Below are positions 31,659 through 40,869 of a stretch of DNA of 64,000 nt, one piece after another. Position 1 is the stretch's first letter, and the number at the start of each line of letters is the position of its first letter. The stretch lies in NCBI RefSeq assembly GCF_900116135.1, contig NZ_FOZX01000002.1:639959-703958 (forward strand), given 5' to 3'. Below the pieces are notes generated by a model, which had not been told where the DNA came from, did no database searches, and saw only the letters and a program-made list of their open reading frames with translations. This stretch comes from Saccharopolyspora flava. Lineage in GTDB: Bacteria > Actinomycetota > Actinomycetes > Mycobacteriales > Pseudonocardiaceae. The translations under genes were made by a program, and so were the position numbers.

Positions 31659-33221
31659 TCAGTCCAGCCGCCTCCTGCTGGGGCGCAGCGGACCGGACAG
31701 CCTCGGGCCGGAGATCCGCCGCTCCAGGTTGCCGAGCCTGCTGCGCACCGGCTGCGCCAGGTACTCGCCGAGCACCACGCCCGCGCCCAGCGCCAGACCC
31801 GTGGCCACCGCCAGCATCAGCGTGGCGACACCGGTCGGGCTGCCCAGCACCGACAGCTCGAACAGACCCCGGTAGGTCGCCAGACCGGGCAGCAGCGGCG
31901 ACACCGCGGAAACCGCGATGACCAGCGCCGGGATCCGCAACCGGCGGGCGACGATGCCGCCGACGAAACCGACGACGGTGGTGGCCACCGCACCGGCCAG
32001 CACGGGGTTGAGCGCCGGGCCGTCCGCCATGGTCAGCGTCGCGTACACCCCGGCGGCCACGCCGCCGCCGATGCCGGCGACGAGCAGCGGTCGCGGCGGC
32101 GCGTAGCTGGCCAGCGCGAAGCAGGCCGAGGTGGAGGCACCCGCGAGCACCTGCACCGACAGCACCAGGCCGGGCGCGCTCACCTGCGCTCTGCCCAGCG
32201 ACTGGGCGTCGAGCCCGGCGACCTGGTCGCCGCCGATGCGCAGGCCGATGTAGAGCGCGAGCACCACGCCCGCGATCAGCCCGGCGGTCATCATCGCCAG
32301 TTCCGCCATCCGGCCCGCCGCGGTGACGTTGTAGCCGGTGATGGCGTCCTGCATGGAACCGACGACGGTCATCCCGGACAGCAGAACGATGATGCTCGCG
32401 GCGATCGCCAGCGGCGCGCTCCCCAGCAGGCCCAGCGCGTAGGCGCCGAGCGCGATGGTGGTCGCCACGGCCCCGCCGACGGCCTGCTGGAAGAAGAACG
32501 GCAGCGCTCGCTTGTTCAGCAACCGGCCGACGCGGTCGACGAGGGCGGTGGTGCCCGCGGCGACCAGCGGCAGGAACGGGTCGTTGCCGCCGCCGAGCAG
32601 CACCGCCAGCGAGGCGGCCATGCCCGCCCAGGCCAGGGTGGCGACCCAGCGCGGGAACGGGTGCGCGGCGGTGGTGATCTGGTCCAGCTCGGCGTAGGCG
32701 TCGTTGGCGCTGATCTCGCCCGCGGTGATGCGCCGCAGCAGGTTCTCGACGTCGGCGAGCCGGGTGTAGTCGATGGAGCGGTTGCGGACCACGCGCAGCG
32801 AGGTGATCGGCGGCTGCTCGGTGCCCCGGTAGCAGGAGACGGTGATCGACGTGTAGATCACGTCGACCTCGCAGTGCGGCAGACCGTAGGCGCTGACCAC
32901 GCCGATGATCGTCGCGGTGACGTCGGAGGCACCCGCGCCGCTGGCCATCTGCACCTCACCGATGCGCAGGCCGAGGTCGAGGACCAGGTGGACGGTTGAC
33001 TCGTCGGGCAGCGAGGGCCCGTAGACGACGTTGCGAGAGCCCGGGACGATCGTCTGCTCGGGGTCGCGCCGCCGCAGCACACCACGCGCGCGCTGCGTGA
33101 TTCCCACCGCGGTCTTTCCTTCCTGCCGCGCCCCGCGAGCGGAGCGCCGCCGTGGCTGATCTTCCCCTCGGGCATCGCCCGTCATGAGCGGACCGTTGCA
33201 GTCGGCATCTGTGGCTTCCAT
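31659..33221 (-). CDS. Threonine/serine exporter family protein (ThrE)
   Basis: About 520 residues. The N-terminal ThrE domain (roughly 60-330) has LRIGEVQMASGAGASDVTAT, a charged cytoplasmic part, and about five spans; the second, ThrE_2-type domain gives about five more. SGMTVVGSMQDAITGYNVTA is a typical loop. It should export threonine or serine using the proton gradient. ATGs at 33221 and 33185 are both possible starts and neither has a clear ribosome site. A longer frame runs antisense through the tRNA gene and is not real. Confidence 0.87.
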   Translation of the reverse strand: MEATDADCNGPLMTGDARGEDQPRRRSARGARQEGKTAVGITQRARGVLRRRDPEQTIVPGSRNVVYGPSLPDESTVHLVLDLGLRIGEVQMASGAGASDVTATIIGVVSAYGLPHCEVDVIYTSITVSCYRGTEQPPITSLRVVRNRSIDYTRLADVENLLRRITAGEISANDAYAELDQITTAAHPFPRWVATLAWAGMAASLAVLLGGGNDPFLPLVAAGTTALVDRVGRLLNKRALPFFFQQAVGGAVATTIALGAYALGLLGSAPLAIAASIIVLLSGMTVVGSMQDAITGYNVTAAGRMAELAMMTAGLIAGVVLALYIGLRIGGDQVAGLDAQSLGRAQVSAPGLVLSVQVLAGASTSACFALASYAPPRPLLVAGIGGGVAAGVYATLTMADGPALNPVLAGAVATTVVGFVGGIVARRLRIPALVIAVSAVSPLLPGLATYRGLFELSVLGSPTGVATLMLAVATGLALGAGVVLGEYLAQPVRSRLGNLERRISGPRLSGPLRPSRRRLD

Positions 33222-33305
33222 CACTGGTCGTGGGCGCAGGCGCGGGCGCTTCCCGGGCCGAGCGCGGCGGCGCTTACGATGTTCGCGCACACCTCGTTGT
33301 CGCGC

Positions 33306-33378
33306 GCCGCTGTAGCTCAGTTGGTAGAGCGCCCGCCTTGTAAGCGGATGGTCAGGGGTTCGAGTCCCCTCAGCGGCT
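33306..33378 (+). tRNA. tRNA-Thr (anticodon TGT)
   Basis: 73 bases forming a full cloverleaf. The acceptor GCCGCTG pairs with CAGCGGC. The D arm is AGCTCAGTTGGTAGAGC, the anticodon loop CTTGTAA has TGT at positions 34-36, and the T arm is GGGGTTCGAGTCCCC. CCA is not encoded. It reads ACA codons. Confidence 0.96.
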
Positions 33379-33455
33379 CCGAGCGTACCTGACCAGGCCT
33401 TATGACCGAGCGGGTACGGCCGTGTCCGCTCCGCCACAGTCCGCCCGCGGGAATT

Positions 33456-33471
33456 CTGGTCCCGGGACCAG
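33456..33471. terminator. Hairpin downstream of tRNA-Thr, possible terminator
   Basis: CTGGTCCCGGGACCAG is a full palindrome within GAATT...AAATTCTTT flanks. It is 77 bases after the tRNA end. The rest of the 230-base gap before the GNAT gene shows no gene. Confidence 0.5.
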
Positions 33472-33608
33472 CAGAAATTCTTTGCAGCGCTCACAACCTG
33501 CGATCACGAGCTGATTTCCGACGCGTTGAAGATCACCTTCGACGGGGCGGCTGGACATCGGAGGACCCCGACCTATACCGTCCCTGCGGTTGTCGATCGT
33601 GAATTCTG

Positions 33609-34076
33609 GTGGGGTTGCTCGTGCGCATCGTCGTTGACGATCTGACAGGTCCGGAGATCGAGGCTTTCCTGCACGGCCACATCAGCAAAATGCGGGCGGT
33701 CTCGCCGCCGGAGAGCAAGCACGCGCTGGAGCTCAGCTCCCTGCGCCGACCTGGGGTTACGTTCTGGTCCGCGCGCGAGGGCGACGCGGTGCTGGGCTGC
33801 GGAGCGATCAAGGAAATCGACCTCGAGCACGCCGAGATCAAATCAATGCGGACCGACCCCACGCACAAGAATCGGGGAATCGCGTCGCAACTGCTGACGC
33901 ACATCATCGACGAATCGAAACTCATGGGCTACACGCGCCTGAGCCTGGAAACGGGATCCGCCGATTTCTTCGAACCCGCCCGCAAGCTCTACCTCAAGCA
34001 CGGCTTCGACTACTGCGAACCCTTCGCCGAATACCGCAAAGACCCCAACAGCGTCTTCATGACCAGAACCCTCTGA
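33609..34076 (+). CDS. GNAT-family N-acetyltransferase
   Basis: 155 residues with the acetyl-CoA motif PTHKNRGIASQLLTHIIDES after the strand AEIKSMRTDP, and LSLETGSADFFEPARKLYLK later. These fix the GNAT fold. The acetyl acceptor is unknown. A GTG at 33609 gives the start used; a second GTG four codons later is possible. It is a single gene after the tRNA, and AT content just upstream is higher than average. Confidence 0.85.
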   Translation: MGLLVRIVVDDLTGPEIEAFLHGHISKMRAVSPPESKHALELSSLRRPGVTFWSAREGDAVLGCGAIKEIDLEHAEIKSMRTDPTHKNRGIASQLLTHIIDESKLMGYTRLSLETGSADFFEPARKLYLKHGFDYCEPFAEYRKDPNSVFMTRTL

Positions 34077-34138
34077 CCCGGACCCCGTCGGGCGGCGCGT
34101 CCGCGCAGGGCGGGGCTCGGTGGGCGCATCATGGGGTC

Positions 34139-34645
34139 GTGGCCGGTGAGCTGACGCTGACGGACAAGCTGTTCCGGGTCGCCGTGTGGATCAAGGGCCT
34201 GGACGCCGTGGGCCAGCTGCTCGGCGGGGTGCTGCTGATCTTCTTCACGCCGCGGGCGCTGACCCGGATCGCGCACGGCATCGTGACGCGCGATCTGCTG
34301 GGCCCGCCGACCGGACCGCTGGCGGGCCACTTCGAGGAGGCCGTCCAGCACTTCGCCGGCGGCGCCCGCGCCTTCGTGATCGGCTACCTGCTGGTGCACG
34401 GCCTGATCAAGCTCGGACTGGTGATCGCCCTGCTGCGCAAGGAGATCCGCTGGTACCCGGTGGCCATCGCCGCGCTGGGACTGTTCGTGCTCTTCGAGCT
34501 GATCCGGGGCGTGCAGACGCACTCGCTGATCCTGCCCGCGCTCACCGTGCTGGACATCGCGATCATCGTGATGGTGGTCAAGGAGTACCGCGAGCTCCGC
34601 CGGGACTCCGCCGAACCGGAGGGGAATCCGAACCGCCGGGGTTGA
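34139..34645 (+). CDS. DUF2127 membrane protein
   Basis: 168 residues with about four membrane spans. The N-terminal KLFRVAVWIKGLDAVGQLLG and the middle GYLLVHGLIKLGLVIALLRK and WYPVAIAALGLFVLFELIRG are the recognisable DUF2127 parts. Function is unknown. GTG start at 34139, about 60 bases after the GNAT stop, so the two may share a transcript. Confidence 0.85.
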   Translation: MAGELTLTDKLFRVAVWIKGLDAVGQLLGGVLLIFFTPRALTRIAHGIVTRDLLGPPTGPLAGHFEEAVQHFAGGARAFVIGYLLVHGLIKLGLVIALLRKEIRWYPVAIAALGLFVLFELIRGVQTHSLILPALTVLDIAIIVMVVKEYRELRRDSAEPEGNPNRRG

Positions 34646-34787
34646 ATTCCGTTGGGAAATACTGGGAATTGCCGGGTGCCGCATTTCCCATTGATTGGCG
34701 AGTTGTGCTCAAGCAATGGACACCGCCACCCGATCGAGTGAAGGTCGATTTCGGCTCTCGCCCATCCGCGAACCGAAGGAGACCAAC

Positions 34788-35522
34788 GTGTCGCTCGTCC
34801 GCAATCTCGCCGGACTCGCCGGTGCCGTGATCGCCGGCGGCCTGCTGGCGGTGCCCGCGCAGGCAGCTACCACCCCGCAGGACGTCCAGCCGCTCATCAT
34901 CGATGGCCACGAGGTGGACAGCGCGCCGTGGGCGGCCCGGTTGTTCGTCGACGACCAGGAGACCTGCACCGCGTCGATCATCGCCCCCGAGTGGGTGCTC
35001 ACCGCGCAGCACTGCGTCGCCGACGCGGCCGACGGCAACGGCCTGAGCTTCAACATCGGTGACGTCGACCAGACCAAGGGCGAGCACGTCAACGCCATCC
35101 CCGGCGAGGTGCACATCCACGACACCGCCGACATCGCGCTGGTCAAGATCGACAAGGCGGTGCAGACCGACTACGCCCCGCTGGGCGACCCGGACACCGT
35201 CAAGACCGGTGACACCGTGCAGACCTACGGCTGGGGCGCGACCTGCACCGACAAGCCGGAGATCGAGTGCCAGGCGCCGATCCTCAAGGTCGCCGACGTC
35301 AGCGTGACCGGCGTGAACGGCGACTGCACCGACTACCGCGGCGGCCAGGCCATCTGCGCCTCGCGCGGTGACGGCATCCCGGCCGGCGGCGACTCCGGCG
35401 GCCCCATGTTCGCCGGTGACAAGCAGGTCGGCGTGGCCTCCACCAGCGACCGCGCGACCTCGACGGCCTACGTCAACATCACCGAGTACCGCGACTGGAT
35501 CTCCGGCCTCGCCGGGGTCTGA
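34788..35522 (+). CDS. Secreted trypsin-like S1 serine protease
   Basis: 244 residues. A signal peptide (about 1-29, LAGLAGAVIAGGLLAVPAQA) is followed by a short pro-piece and a chymotrypsin-fold domain. The triad is His in VLTAQHC, Asp in DIALVKID and Ser in GGDSGGPM. Three Cys pairs are likely. It lacks the long pro-domain of the other protease in this window (1702-2826). GAAGGAG lies seven bases before the GTG at 34788, which decides the start. Confidence 0.9.
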   Translation: MSLVRNLAGLAGAVIAGGLLAVPAQAATTPQDVQPLIIDGHEVDSAPWAARLFVDDQETCTASIIAPEWVLTAQHCVADAADGNGLSFNIGDVDQTKGEHVNAIPGEVHIHDTADIALVKIDKAVQTDYAPLGDPDTVKTGDTVQTYGWGATCTDKPEIECQAPILKVADVSVTGVNGDCTDYRGGQAICASRGDGIPAGGDSGGPMFAGDKQVGVASTSDRATSTAYVNITEYRDWISGLAGV

Positions 35523-35569
35523 TCGACCTCCCACCGGGGACCGCGACGCAGGCAGGGGTCCCCGCTCCA

Positions 35570-35616
35570 GCGGGCGCATTCGCCCGGGGCGTGCCGGCCC
35601 CGGCGGGTGCGCCCGC
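35570..35616 (+). terminator. Terminator of the secreted protease gene
   Basis: GCGGGCGCA at 35570-35578 pairs with TGCGCCCGC at 35608-35616. The inside forms a second stem, CCGGGGC with GGCCCCGG. A TTCCATTTC tail follows. Confidence 0.75.
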
Positions 35617-35845
35617 TTCCATTTCTCACTCGATCCGAGCAGTATTCACAACACCGGAAGATTTCCTGCACCGCACTGATCCACTGCGCCCGAATACTAA
35701 GTTTCCCCTGGTCAGACCCTGCCGGAAATTGTCCGCCAAATCGTGGCAGAGGCGGGCTAGCACCGGCTCAGACGGCGAATCAACGTTTCTGTAGTGCTTC
35801 TCACGTGTAAAATCCAGAATCGCCTGGTAGATGCCGGAAGAAAGG

Positions 35846-35864
35846 CGTGAGAACCTGACTCACG
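35846..35864. promoter_or_regulatory. Inverted repeat in the ectA promoter region
   Basis: CGTGAG, seven bases, CTCACG. It lies 28 bases before the ectA ATG. A regulator or osmotic control protein could bind here; that is inference. Confidence 0.45.
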
Positions 35865-35891
35865 ACGGATGTTCTGTTAAGTTGGCACAAC

Positions 35892-36437
35892 ATGACCGGC
35901 GATAAACCGAGCCATAAACACGAAGATCGGAATGGCGGAAGCGGTTCAGCCGGACGGTTGGAGATCGACGCTCCGGTCGTCGCGGACGGCCCTGAGCTCT
36001 ACCGGATCACTCGCGATTCGGCAGTGCTCGATGTGAACTCGTCCTACGCATATTTGTTGTGGTGCCGGGACTTCTCGCAGACCTCCGCGGTGGCGCGTGT
36101 CGACGGTGCGGTCGTGGGCTTCGTGACCGGGTTCATCCGGCCCGACGCCCCGGACACCCTCGTGGTGTGGCAGATCGCCGTCGATGCCTCCCAGCGCGGT
36201 GGTGGCGTGGCGGGCAAGCTGCTGAACCACCTGGTCGACCGCGTGCAGGGGCGAGGCGTGCGTTTCCTGGAGACCACGATCACCCCGGACAACACCGCAT
36301 CGATCAAGCTTTTCAGCGCACTGGCGCGCGACCGAGCGACGCAGATCACCAGCAGCGAGTTGTTCACCGCTGACCTGTTCCCGGACTCGCACCTGGGAGA
36401 GGACCTGTACCGCATCGGGCCGTTCGACGCCGCCTGA
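35892..36437 (+). CDS. ectA: L-2,4-diaminobutyrate acetyltransferase EctA
   Basis: 181 residues. Acetylates the gamma-amino group of diaminobutyrate with acetyl-CoA, the second step of ectoine synthesis. Typical EctA blocks are [40 protein letters not shown] (acetyl-CoA site) and [18 protein letters not shown] charged N-terminal extension of about 25 residues precedes the GNAT fold. It is the first gene of ectABC, with a 73-base gap to ectB. Confidence 0.95.
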   Translation: MTGDKPSHKHEDRNGGSGSAGRLEIDAPVVADGPELYRITRDSAVLDVNSSYAYLLWCRDFSQTSAVARVDGAVVGFVTGFIRPDAPDTLVVWQIAVDASQRGGGVAGKLLNHLVDRVQGRGVRFLETTITPDNTASIKLFSALARDRATQITSSELFTADLFPDSHLGEDLYRIGPFDAA

Positions 36438-36510
36438 GGCACGAGCCACCCCACTCTTTCTCGTCTTGAAGCGCCGGGCGCCCGCGCGCCGCCGGCCGAA
36501 CGGAGGATCC

Positions 36511-37758
36511 GTGAACGACATCTTCGCCACCCTCGAGTCCGAAGTCCGCAGCTACAGCAGAACGTGGCCGACCACGTTCGACCGCGCGGTCGGCAGCTAC
36601 CTCTACGACGAGGACGGCACCGGCTACCTCGACTTCTTCGCAGGCGCGGGTGCGCTCAACTACGGGCACAACAACCCGAAGCTGAAGCAGAAGCTGCTCG
36701 ACTACATCGCCCGCGACGGCGTCACCCACGGTCTCGACCAGGCCACCAAGGCCAAGGCCGAGTTCCTGGAGTCGTTCAACACGAACGTGCTGCAGCGCCG
36801 CGGGCTGAACTACAAGGTCCAGTTCCCCGGCCCGACGGGCACCAACTCGGTGGAGTCGGCGCTGAAGCTGGCCCGCAAGATCACCGGCCGCGAGTCGATC
36901 ATCAGCTTCACCAACGCCTTCCACGGCATGACGCTGGGCTCGCTGTCGGTCACCGGCAACTCGATGAAGCGCGGCGGCGCGGGCATCCCGCTGGTGCACG
37001 CCACCCCGATGCCCTACGACGACTACTTCGACGGCCAGGTCCCCGACTTCCTGTACTTCGAGCGGATGCTCGAGGACAGCGGTTCGGGCCTCAACGAGCC
37101 GGCCGCGGTCATCGTCGAGACGCTGCAGGGCGAGGGCGGCATCAACTCCTCGCGCCCCGAGTGGCTGCGCGGCCTCTACGACCTGTGCCAGAAGCACGGC
37201 ATCCTGATGATCGTCGACGACGTGCAGATGGGCTGCGGCCGGACCGGCCCGTTCTTCTCCTTCGAGGAGGCCGGCATCCAGCCCGACATCGTCTGCCTGT
37301 CGAAGTCCATCGGCGGCTACGGCATGCCGCTGGCCGTGACGCTGATCAAGCCCGAGCACGACGTGTGGGAGCCGGGTGAGCACAACGGCACGTTCCGCGG
37401 CAACAACCCCGCGTTCGTGACCGCCGCCGAGGCCTTCCGCCTGTACTGGTCGGACGACCAGCTGGAGAAGTCGACCATCGCCAAGGGCGAGCGGGTCGGC
37501 CAGGTGCTGGAGGAGATCGCCGCCGAGCACGGTGGCGCCATCGCCAAGGGCCGCGGCCTGGCTCGCGGCCTGGGCTTCGAGGACACCAACGTGGCGGGCA
37601 AGGTCTCCAAGGCCGCGTTCGACCGCAAGCTGCTGATGGAGACCTCCGGTCCCTCCAGCGAGGTCCTCAAGATCATGCCGCCGCTGACCGTCACGGACGA
37701 CGAGCTCGAGAAGGGCCTGGAGATCGTCCGCGATTCGGTTCGTGCCGTTTTGGCCTGA
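36511..37758 (+). CDS. ectB: Diaminobutyrate-2-oxoglutarate transaminase EctB
   Basis: 415 residues. A PLP class III aminotransferase that makes L-2,4-diaminobutyrate from aspartate semialdehyde and glutamate. Motifs are [80 protein letters not shown] and [11 protein letters not shown] with the PLP lysine. The GTG at 36511 is chosen because GGAGG lies six bases before it. The length is normal for EctB. Confidence 0.96.
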   Translation: MNDIFATLESEVRSYSRTWPTTFDRAVGSYLYDEDGTGYLDFFAGAGALNYGHNNPKLKQKLLDYIARDGVTHGLDQATKAKAEFLESFNTNVLQRRGLNYKVQFPGPTGTNSVESALKLARKITGRESIISFTNAFHGMTLGSLSVTGNSMKRGGAGIPLVHATPMPYDDYFDGQVPDFLYFERMLEDSGSGLNEPAAVIVETLQGEGGINSSRPEWLRGLYDLCQKHGILMIVDDVQMGCGRTGPFFSFEEAGIQPDIVCLSKSIGGYGMPLAVTLIKPEHDVWEPGEHNGTFRGNNPAFVTAAEAFRLYWSDDQLEKSTIAKGERVGQVLEEIAAEHGGAIAKGRGLARGLGFEDTNVAGKVSKAAFDRKLLMETSGPSSEVLKIMPPLTVTDDELEKGLEIVRDSVRAVLA

Positions 37759-37899
37759 TTTGACGTTGCTTCCGCGGGTCGGGAGGGTGAAAAAGCCATT
37801 CGAACGGCTTTCGCCTCTCCCGGCCCGAGCACGTCGTGCGGCAAGCTGCGTGTGGCGCGTTCCCGCGCAGTGCACCAACCAAGATTCACAGGAGGAAAC

Positions 37900-38289
37900 G
37901 TGATCGTCCGGCACCTCTCGGAGATCGAGGACACCGACGCCGACATCAAGACCGAGAACTGGCGCAGCAAGCGCATTCTCCTCGCCAAGGACAAGCTGGG
38001 CTTCTCGGTGCACGAGACCACGCTGTACGCCGGCACGGTGAACGACTTCTGGTACGCCAACCACATCGAAGCCGTGTTCATCACCGAGGGCGAGGGCGAG
38101 GTCGAGAACAAGGCGACCGGTGAGGTCCACCAGCTCAAGCCGGGTTCGATCTACGTGCTCAACGACGCCGACAAGCACCAGGTGCGCCCGAAGACGACCA
38201 TGAAGACCGTGTGCGTGTTCAACCCGCCGGTCACCGGTCGCGAGGTGCACGACGAGAACGGCGTCTACCCGCTGATCGTCGAGGACTGA
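37900..38289 (+). CDS. ectC: L-ectoine synthase EctC
   Basis: 129 residues, a small cupin. It closes N-gamma-acetyl-diaminobutyrate to ectoine. Motifs are [52 protein letters not shown] (metal-binding Glu) and [18 protein letters not shown] (metal-binding His). The GTG at 37900 follows GGAGGAAAC. The gap of 141 bases after ectB contains no terminator I can see. Confidence 0.96.
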   Translation: MIVRHLSEIEDTDADIKTENWRSKRILLAKDKLGFSVHETTLYAGTVNDFWYANHIEAVFITEGEGEVENKATGEVHQLKPGSIYVLNDADKHQVRPKTTMKTVCVFNPPVTGREVHDENGVYPLIVED

Positions 38290-38314
38290 TCGTCGCGGGC
38301 TGATTCAGCTCCAC

Positions 38315-38351
38315 GCGCGGCGGGTACCCGGAGACCGGGGACCCGCCGCGC
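38315..38351 (+). terminator. Terminator or attenuator between ectC and ectD
   Basis: A 17-base stem GCGCGGCGGGTACCCGG with an AGA loop and one mismatch, followed by TGTCTTTC. It lies 25 bases after ectC and 153 bases before ectD, so hydroxyectoine synthesis may be set lower than or apart from ectoine synthesis. Confidence 0.78.
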
Positions 38352-38504
38352 TGTCTTTCACCACCTGGGGTTTCCCCACGCGCGACGTGGGGGTACGCGG
38401 GCACTCGACGTGTGCCGCTTCTCAACCGAGGAACCGAGAACGGCGGGCGGTGTCATCCGGACATCGATCCGCTCCGGCGGTAATTCGCGAAGGAGGCGCA
38501 ACCC

Positions 38505-39404
38505 ATGACCGTCGCTGATCTGAGCACCACGGACCGCTACCCGACGCGGGGCTCCGATTCGGCGCTGCTCGAACGGACCGATCCGACCGTGTGGTCCCGT
38601 GTGCCCACCGGCCCGGCCACGCGCGACGAGCTGGCCGAGCACGACGCCAAGGGCTTCCACGTCCACGAGGGACTGCTGTCCCCCGCGGAGGTGCAGACCT
38701 ACTGGCAGGAGCTGGAGCGGCTGACCCGCGACGAGCAGGTCCGCAACGACGAGCGCACGATCATCGAGCGCTCGTCCGACGAGGTCCGCTCCATCTTCGA
38801 GGTGCACCGGATCAGTCCGCTGATCGGCGATCTGGCCCGCGATCCGCGGGTGCTCGACCGCGCCAGGCAGATCCTGGGATCCGAGGTGTACGTGCACCAG
38901 AGCCGGATCAACTACATGCCCGGGTTCCGCGGCACCGGCTTCTACTGGCACTCGGACTTCGAGACCTGGCACGCCGAGGACGGGATGCCGTCCCCGCGCG
39001 CGGTGAGCATCTCGATCGCGCTGACCGACAACCACCCGTTCAACGGCGGCCTGATGATCATGCCGGGCGCCCACCGCACGTTCGTCTCGTGCGCGGGTGA
39101 GACCCCGGAGGAGAACCACAAGACCTCGCTCAAGCAGCAGAAGGTCGGCGTCCCGTCCGAGGACGACATCACCAAGCTCGCCTACGAGCACGGCATCGAG
39201 CAGTTCACCGGCCCGGCGGGCTCGGCCCTGTGGTTCGACTCCAACTGCATGCACGGCTCGGGCAACAACATCACGCCCTACCCGCGCTCGAACATCTTCA
39301 TCGTGTTCAACAGCGTGGACAACACCCTGGAAGAGCCGTACGCGGCGAAGTCCCCACGCCCCAACCACATCGCATCCAGGGACTTCACCCCACTCCACCG
39401 CTGA
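38505..39404 (+). CDS. ectD: Ectoine 5-hydroxylase EctD
   Basis: 299 residues, a non-heme Fe(II)/2-oxoglutarate dioxygenase of the PhyH family. The iron ligands are His and Asp in FYWHSDFETWHAEDGMPSPR and the distal His in SNCMHGSGNNITPYPRSN. The conserved EctD signature block FYWHSDFETWH is intact. It converts ectoine to 5-hydroxyectoine. GGAGGCG lies nine bases before the ATG at 38505. It follows the ectC terminator and may have its own promoter in the 150-base gap. Confidence 0.95.
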   Translation: MTVADLSTTDRYPTRGSDSALLERTDPTVWSRVPTGPATRDELAEHDAKGFHVHEGLLSPAEVQTYWQELERLTRDEQVRNDERTIIERSSDEVRSIFEVHRISPLIGDLARDPRVLDRARQILGSEVYVHQSRINYMPGFRGTGFYWHSDFETWHAEDGMPSPRAVSISIALTDNHPFNGGLMIMPGAHRTFVSCAGETPEENHKTSLKQQKVGVPSEDDITKLAYEHGIEQFTGPAGSALWFDSNCMHGSGNNITPYPRSNIFIVFNSVDNTLEEPYAAKSPRPNHIASRDFTPLHR

Positions 39405-39507
39405 CGCCCCACCCCGGAGCGGAGCCCCAACCGCCGCTCCGCTCCGGGGCCCGGCTCGGGTGCGTCGTCGCGTTCGAAGCGACGTCGCGGCGGCGACGTT
39501 CGTTGCC

Positions 39508-39583
39508 AGGGGACAGTTTTAGCCATAACTGTCCGGACATTTCGGGCATCACCCCCGGACAGTCCTGGCAAAAACTGTCCCCT
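39508..39583. repeat. Palindromic repeat family B, copy 1 (inverted loop)
   Basis: The left arm at 39508-39534 (AGGGGACAGTTTTAGCCATA then ACTGTCC) pairs with the right arm at 39557-39583 at 24 of 27 positions. The loop GGACATTTCGGGCATC is the reverse complement of the loop in copy 3. It lies between the convergent ectD and AlgJ-like genes. Confidence 0.88.
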
Positions 39584-39587
39584 GCCC

Positions 39588-40859
39588 TCACCTCACCGGG
39601 TGAGCGGCGAGGACCTGGCCGACTTCGGCGGCGACGTCGGGGTTGAGGAGGGGGTAGCGGCCTCCGGCTACGAAGCGTTCGGAGAGCTCGAAGGTGACGA
39701 CCTCGCCCTGCGCCAGGAGATCAGCCGTGGCTGCGGGGTTGGTGGCGACGTTGTCCGGGTGGGTGATGGTGATGTCGGAGTACGTCGCCGCCAGGTAGGG
39801 GCTGGCGAACTGGGTGAAGGAGTCGCCGACCATCCGCACCGGTTTGGTGATCATGCCCGGCTTCGGCGTTGACCTCAGGTGCAGCGGTTCGTGGAAGTCG
39901 CTGGGCTTGAACTGCGCGTTGTCCTCTCCCCCGTCCGGCGCCAGCGCGTAGGCCTGGATGTCGACCGTGCGGTCCTGGCCGAGCAGGTCCGGGATGTCGG
40001 CGCTGTGCGGGTAGCGCCGCGACGGCGTCATCCGCCACGTGCCGGTGATGCCCGGCGAAAGCCGTTCCGCCAGCTGGTAGACCATCGTCGCGCCGCCCTC
40101 GTGGGTCCAGTGCGTGTCGATGTCGTGGTAAATCGGGTGCCCGTTGCGCTCGGCGGCCCGGCGCAGCGCCCCGCGCAGGTCGATCGCGCCCGTCGCCTCC
40201 GGGACCCGCCGCCAGAACTCGGCCCTGGCCGCCTCCGAGCAGTCCTTCCCGGCGTAGTCCTCCGGCAGGTGCTCCGGGTACTCGGTGGACTTGTCGGGGG
40301 CGATGACCAGCTGGAACGTCCGCCCCGACGACTCCACCGCCTTCCGCCACGCGCGCAATCCCGCGATGACCTCGTCCATCGTGCGGCTCGGCACGCAGCG
40401 GTACGAGACGTCGTGACCCAAGTACAGCCAGCCGTCCCGGCCCTCGATGACCGGCGGGAACACGCTCTCGTCGATCGGCGGCTTGGCGTCCACCTGCCCC
40501 GCGCCCACCGGCGATCCGTGCGAGCCGCCCGCCAGCGGCGCGGGCTCGCCGAACACTCCCCTGCTGATGCCGCTGACCGCCTGCACCGCTCCCTTGCGGA
40601 ACGGCAGATGATCGGTGGCCCACCCGTTCAACCCGGTGAAGAACCCGAAACCCTCGGTGACGCTGGGGAACTCGGCCAGCGGCCGGTTCTCCAGCTGCTC
40701 CGGCCGGGCCCCGAACAACCAGCTGCTCAACGGCGCGCTGAAGAACGCCAGCGCGCAGATCAGCGCCACCAGCTGACGCCGGCCGTGCCGGGGCCGGTGC
40801 AGCGGGTGATCCCGCGGCAACCACGCCTCGTGCACCGGCGGCAACTCCGGAGTCCGCAC
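39588..40859 (-). CDS. AlgX/AlgJ-like SGNH O-acetyltransferase
   Basis: 423 residues. One N-terminal membrane span (VALICALAFFSAPLSSWLFG) anchors an extracytoplasmic SGNH-like domain. Likely catalytic residues are Asp-His in HDIDTHWTHEGG and Ser in VRMVGDSFTQFASPY, as in AlgJ and AlgX. FQLVIAPDKSTEYPEHLP is another family block. With the MBOAT protein encoded just upstream it should O-acetylate a surface glycan. The GTG at 40859 has GGGGGAG upstream, 10 bases after the MBOAT stop, so the two are one operon. The glycan is unknown. Confidence 0.87.
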   Translation of the reverse strand: MRTPELPPVHEAWLPRDHPLHRPRHGRRQLVALICALAFFSAPLSSWLFGARPEQLENRPLAEFPSVTEGFGFFTGLNGWATDHLPFRKGAVQAVSGISRGVFGEPAPLAGGSHGSPVGAGQVDAKPPIDESVFPPVIEGRDGWLYLGHDVSYRCVPSRTMDEVIAGLRAWRKAVESSGRTFQLVIAPDKSTEYPEHLPEDYAGKDCSEAARAEFWRRVPEATGAIDLRGALRRAAERNGHPIYHDIDTHWTHEGGATMVYQLAERLSPGITGTWRMTPSRRYPHSADIPDLLGQDRTVDIQAYALAPDGGEDNAQFKPSDFHEPLHLRSTPKPGMITKPVRMVGDSFTQFASPYLAATYSDITITHPDNVATNPAATADLLAQGEVVTFELSERFVAGGRYPLLNPDVAAEVGQVLAAHPVR

Positions 40860-40869
40860 CTCTCCCCCT

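Larger units (their letters stand above)
35523..35891. other. Intergenic region before the ect operon, about 370 bases
   Basis: No gene seen. It begins with the protease terminator at 35570-35616 and becomes AT-richer toward ectA, so it should hold the ect promoter. The inverted repeat at 35846-35864 is the clearest site. Confidence 0.6.

Noticed and set aside
33222..33494. N-terminal extension of the ThrE-like gene
   Set aside because: It would run antisense through tRNA-Thr, and the predicted residues have no membrane or ThrE features.
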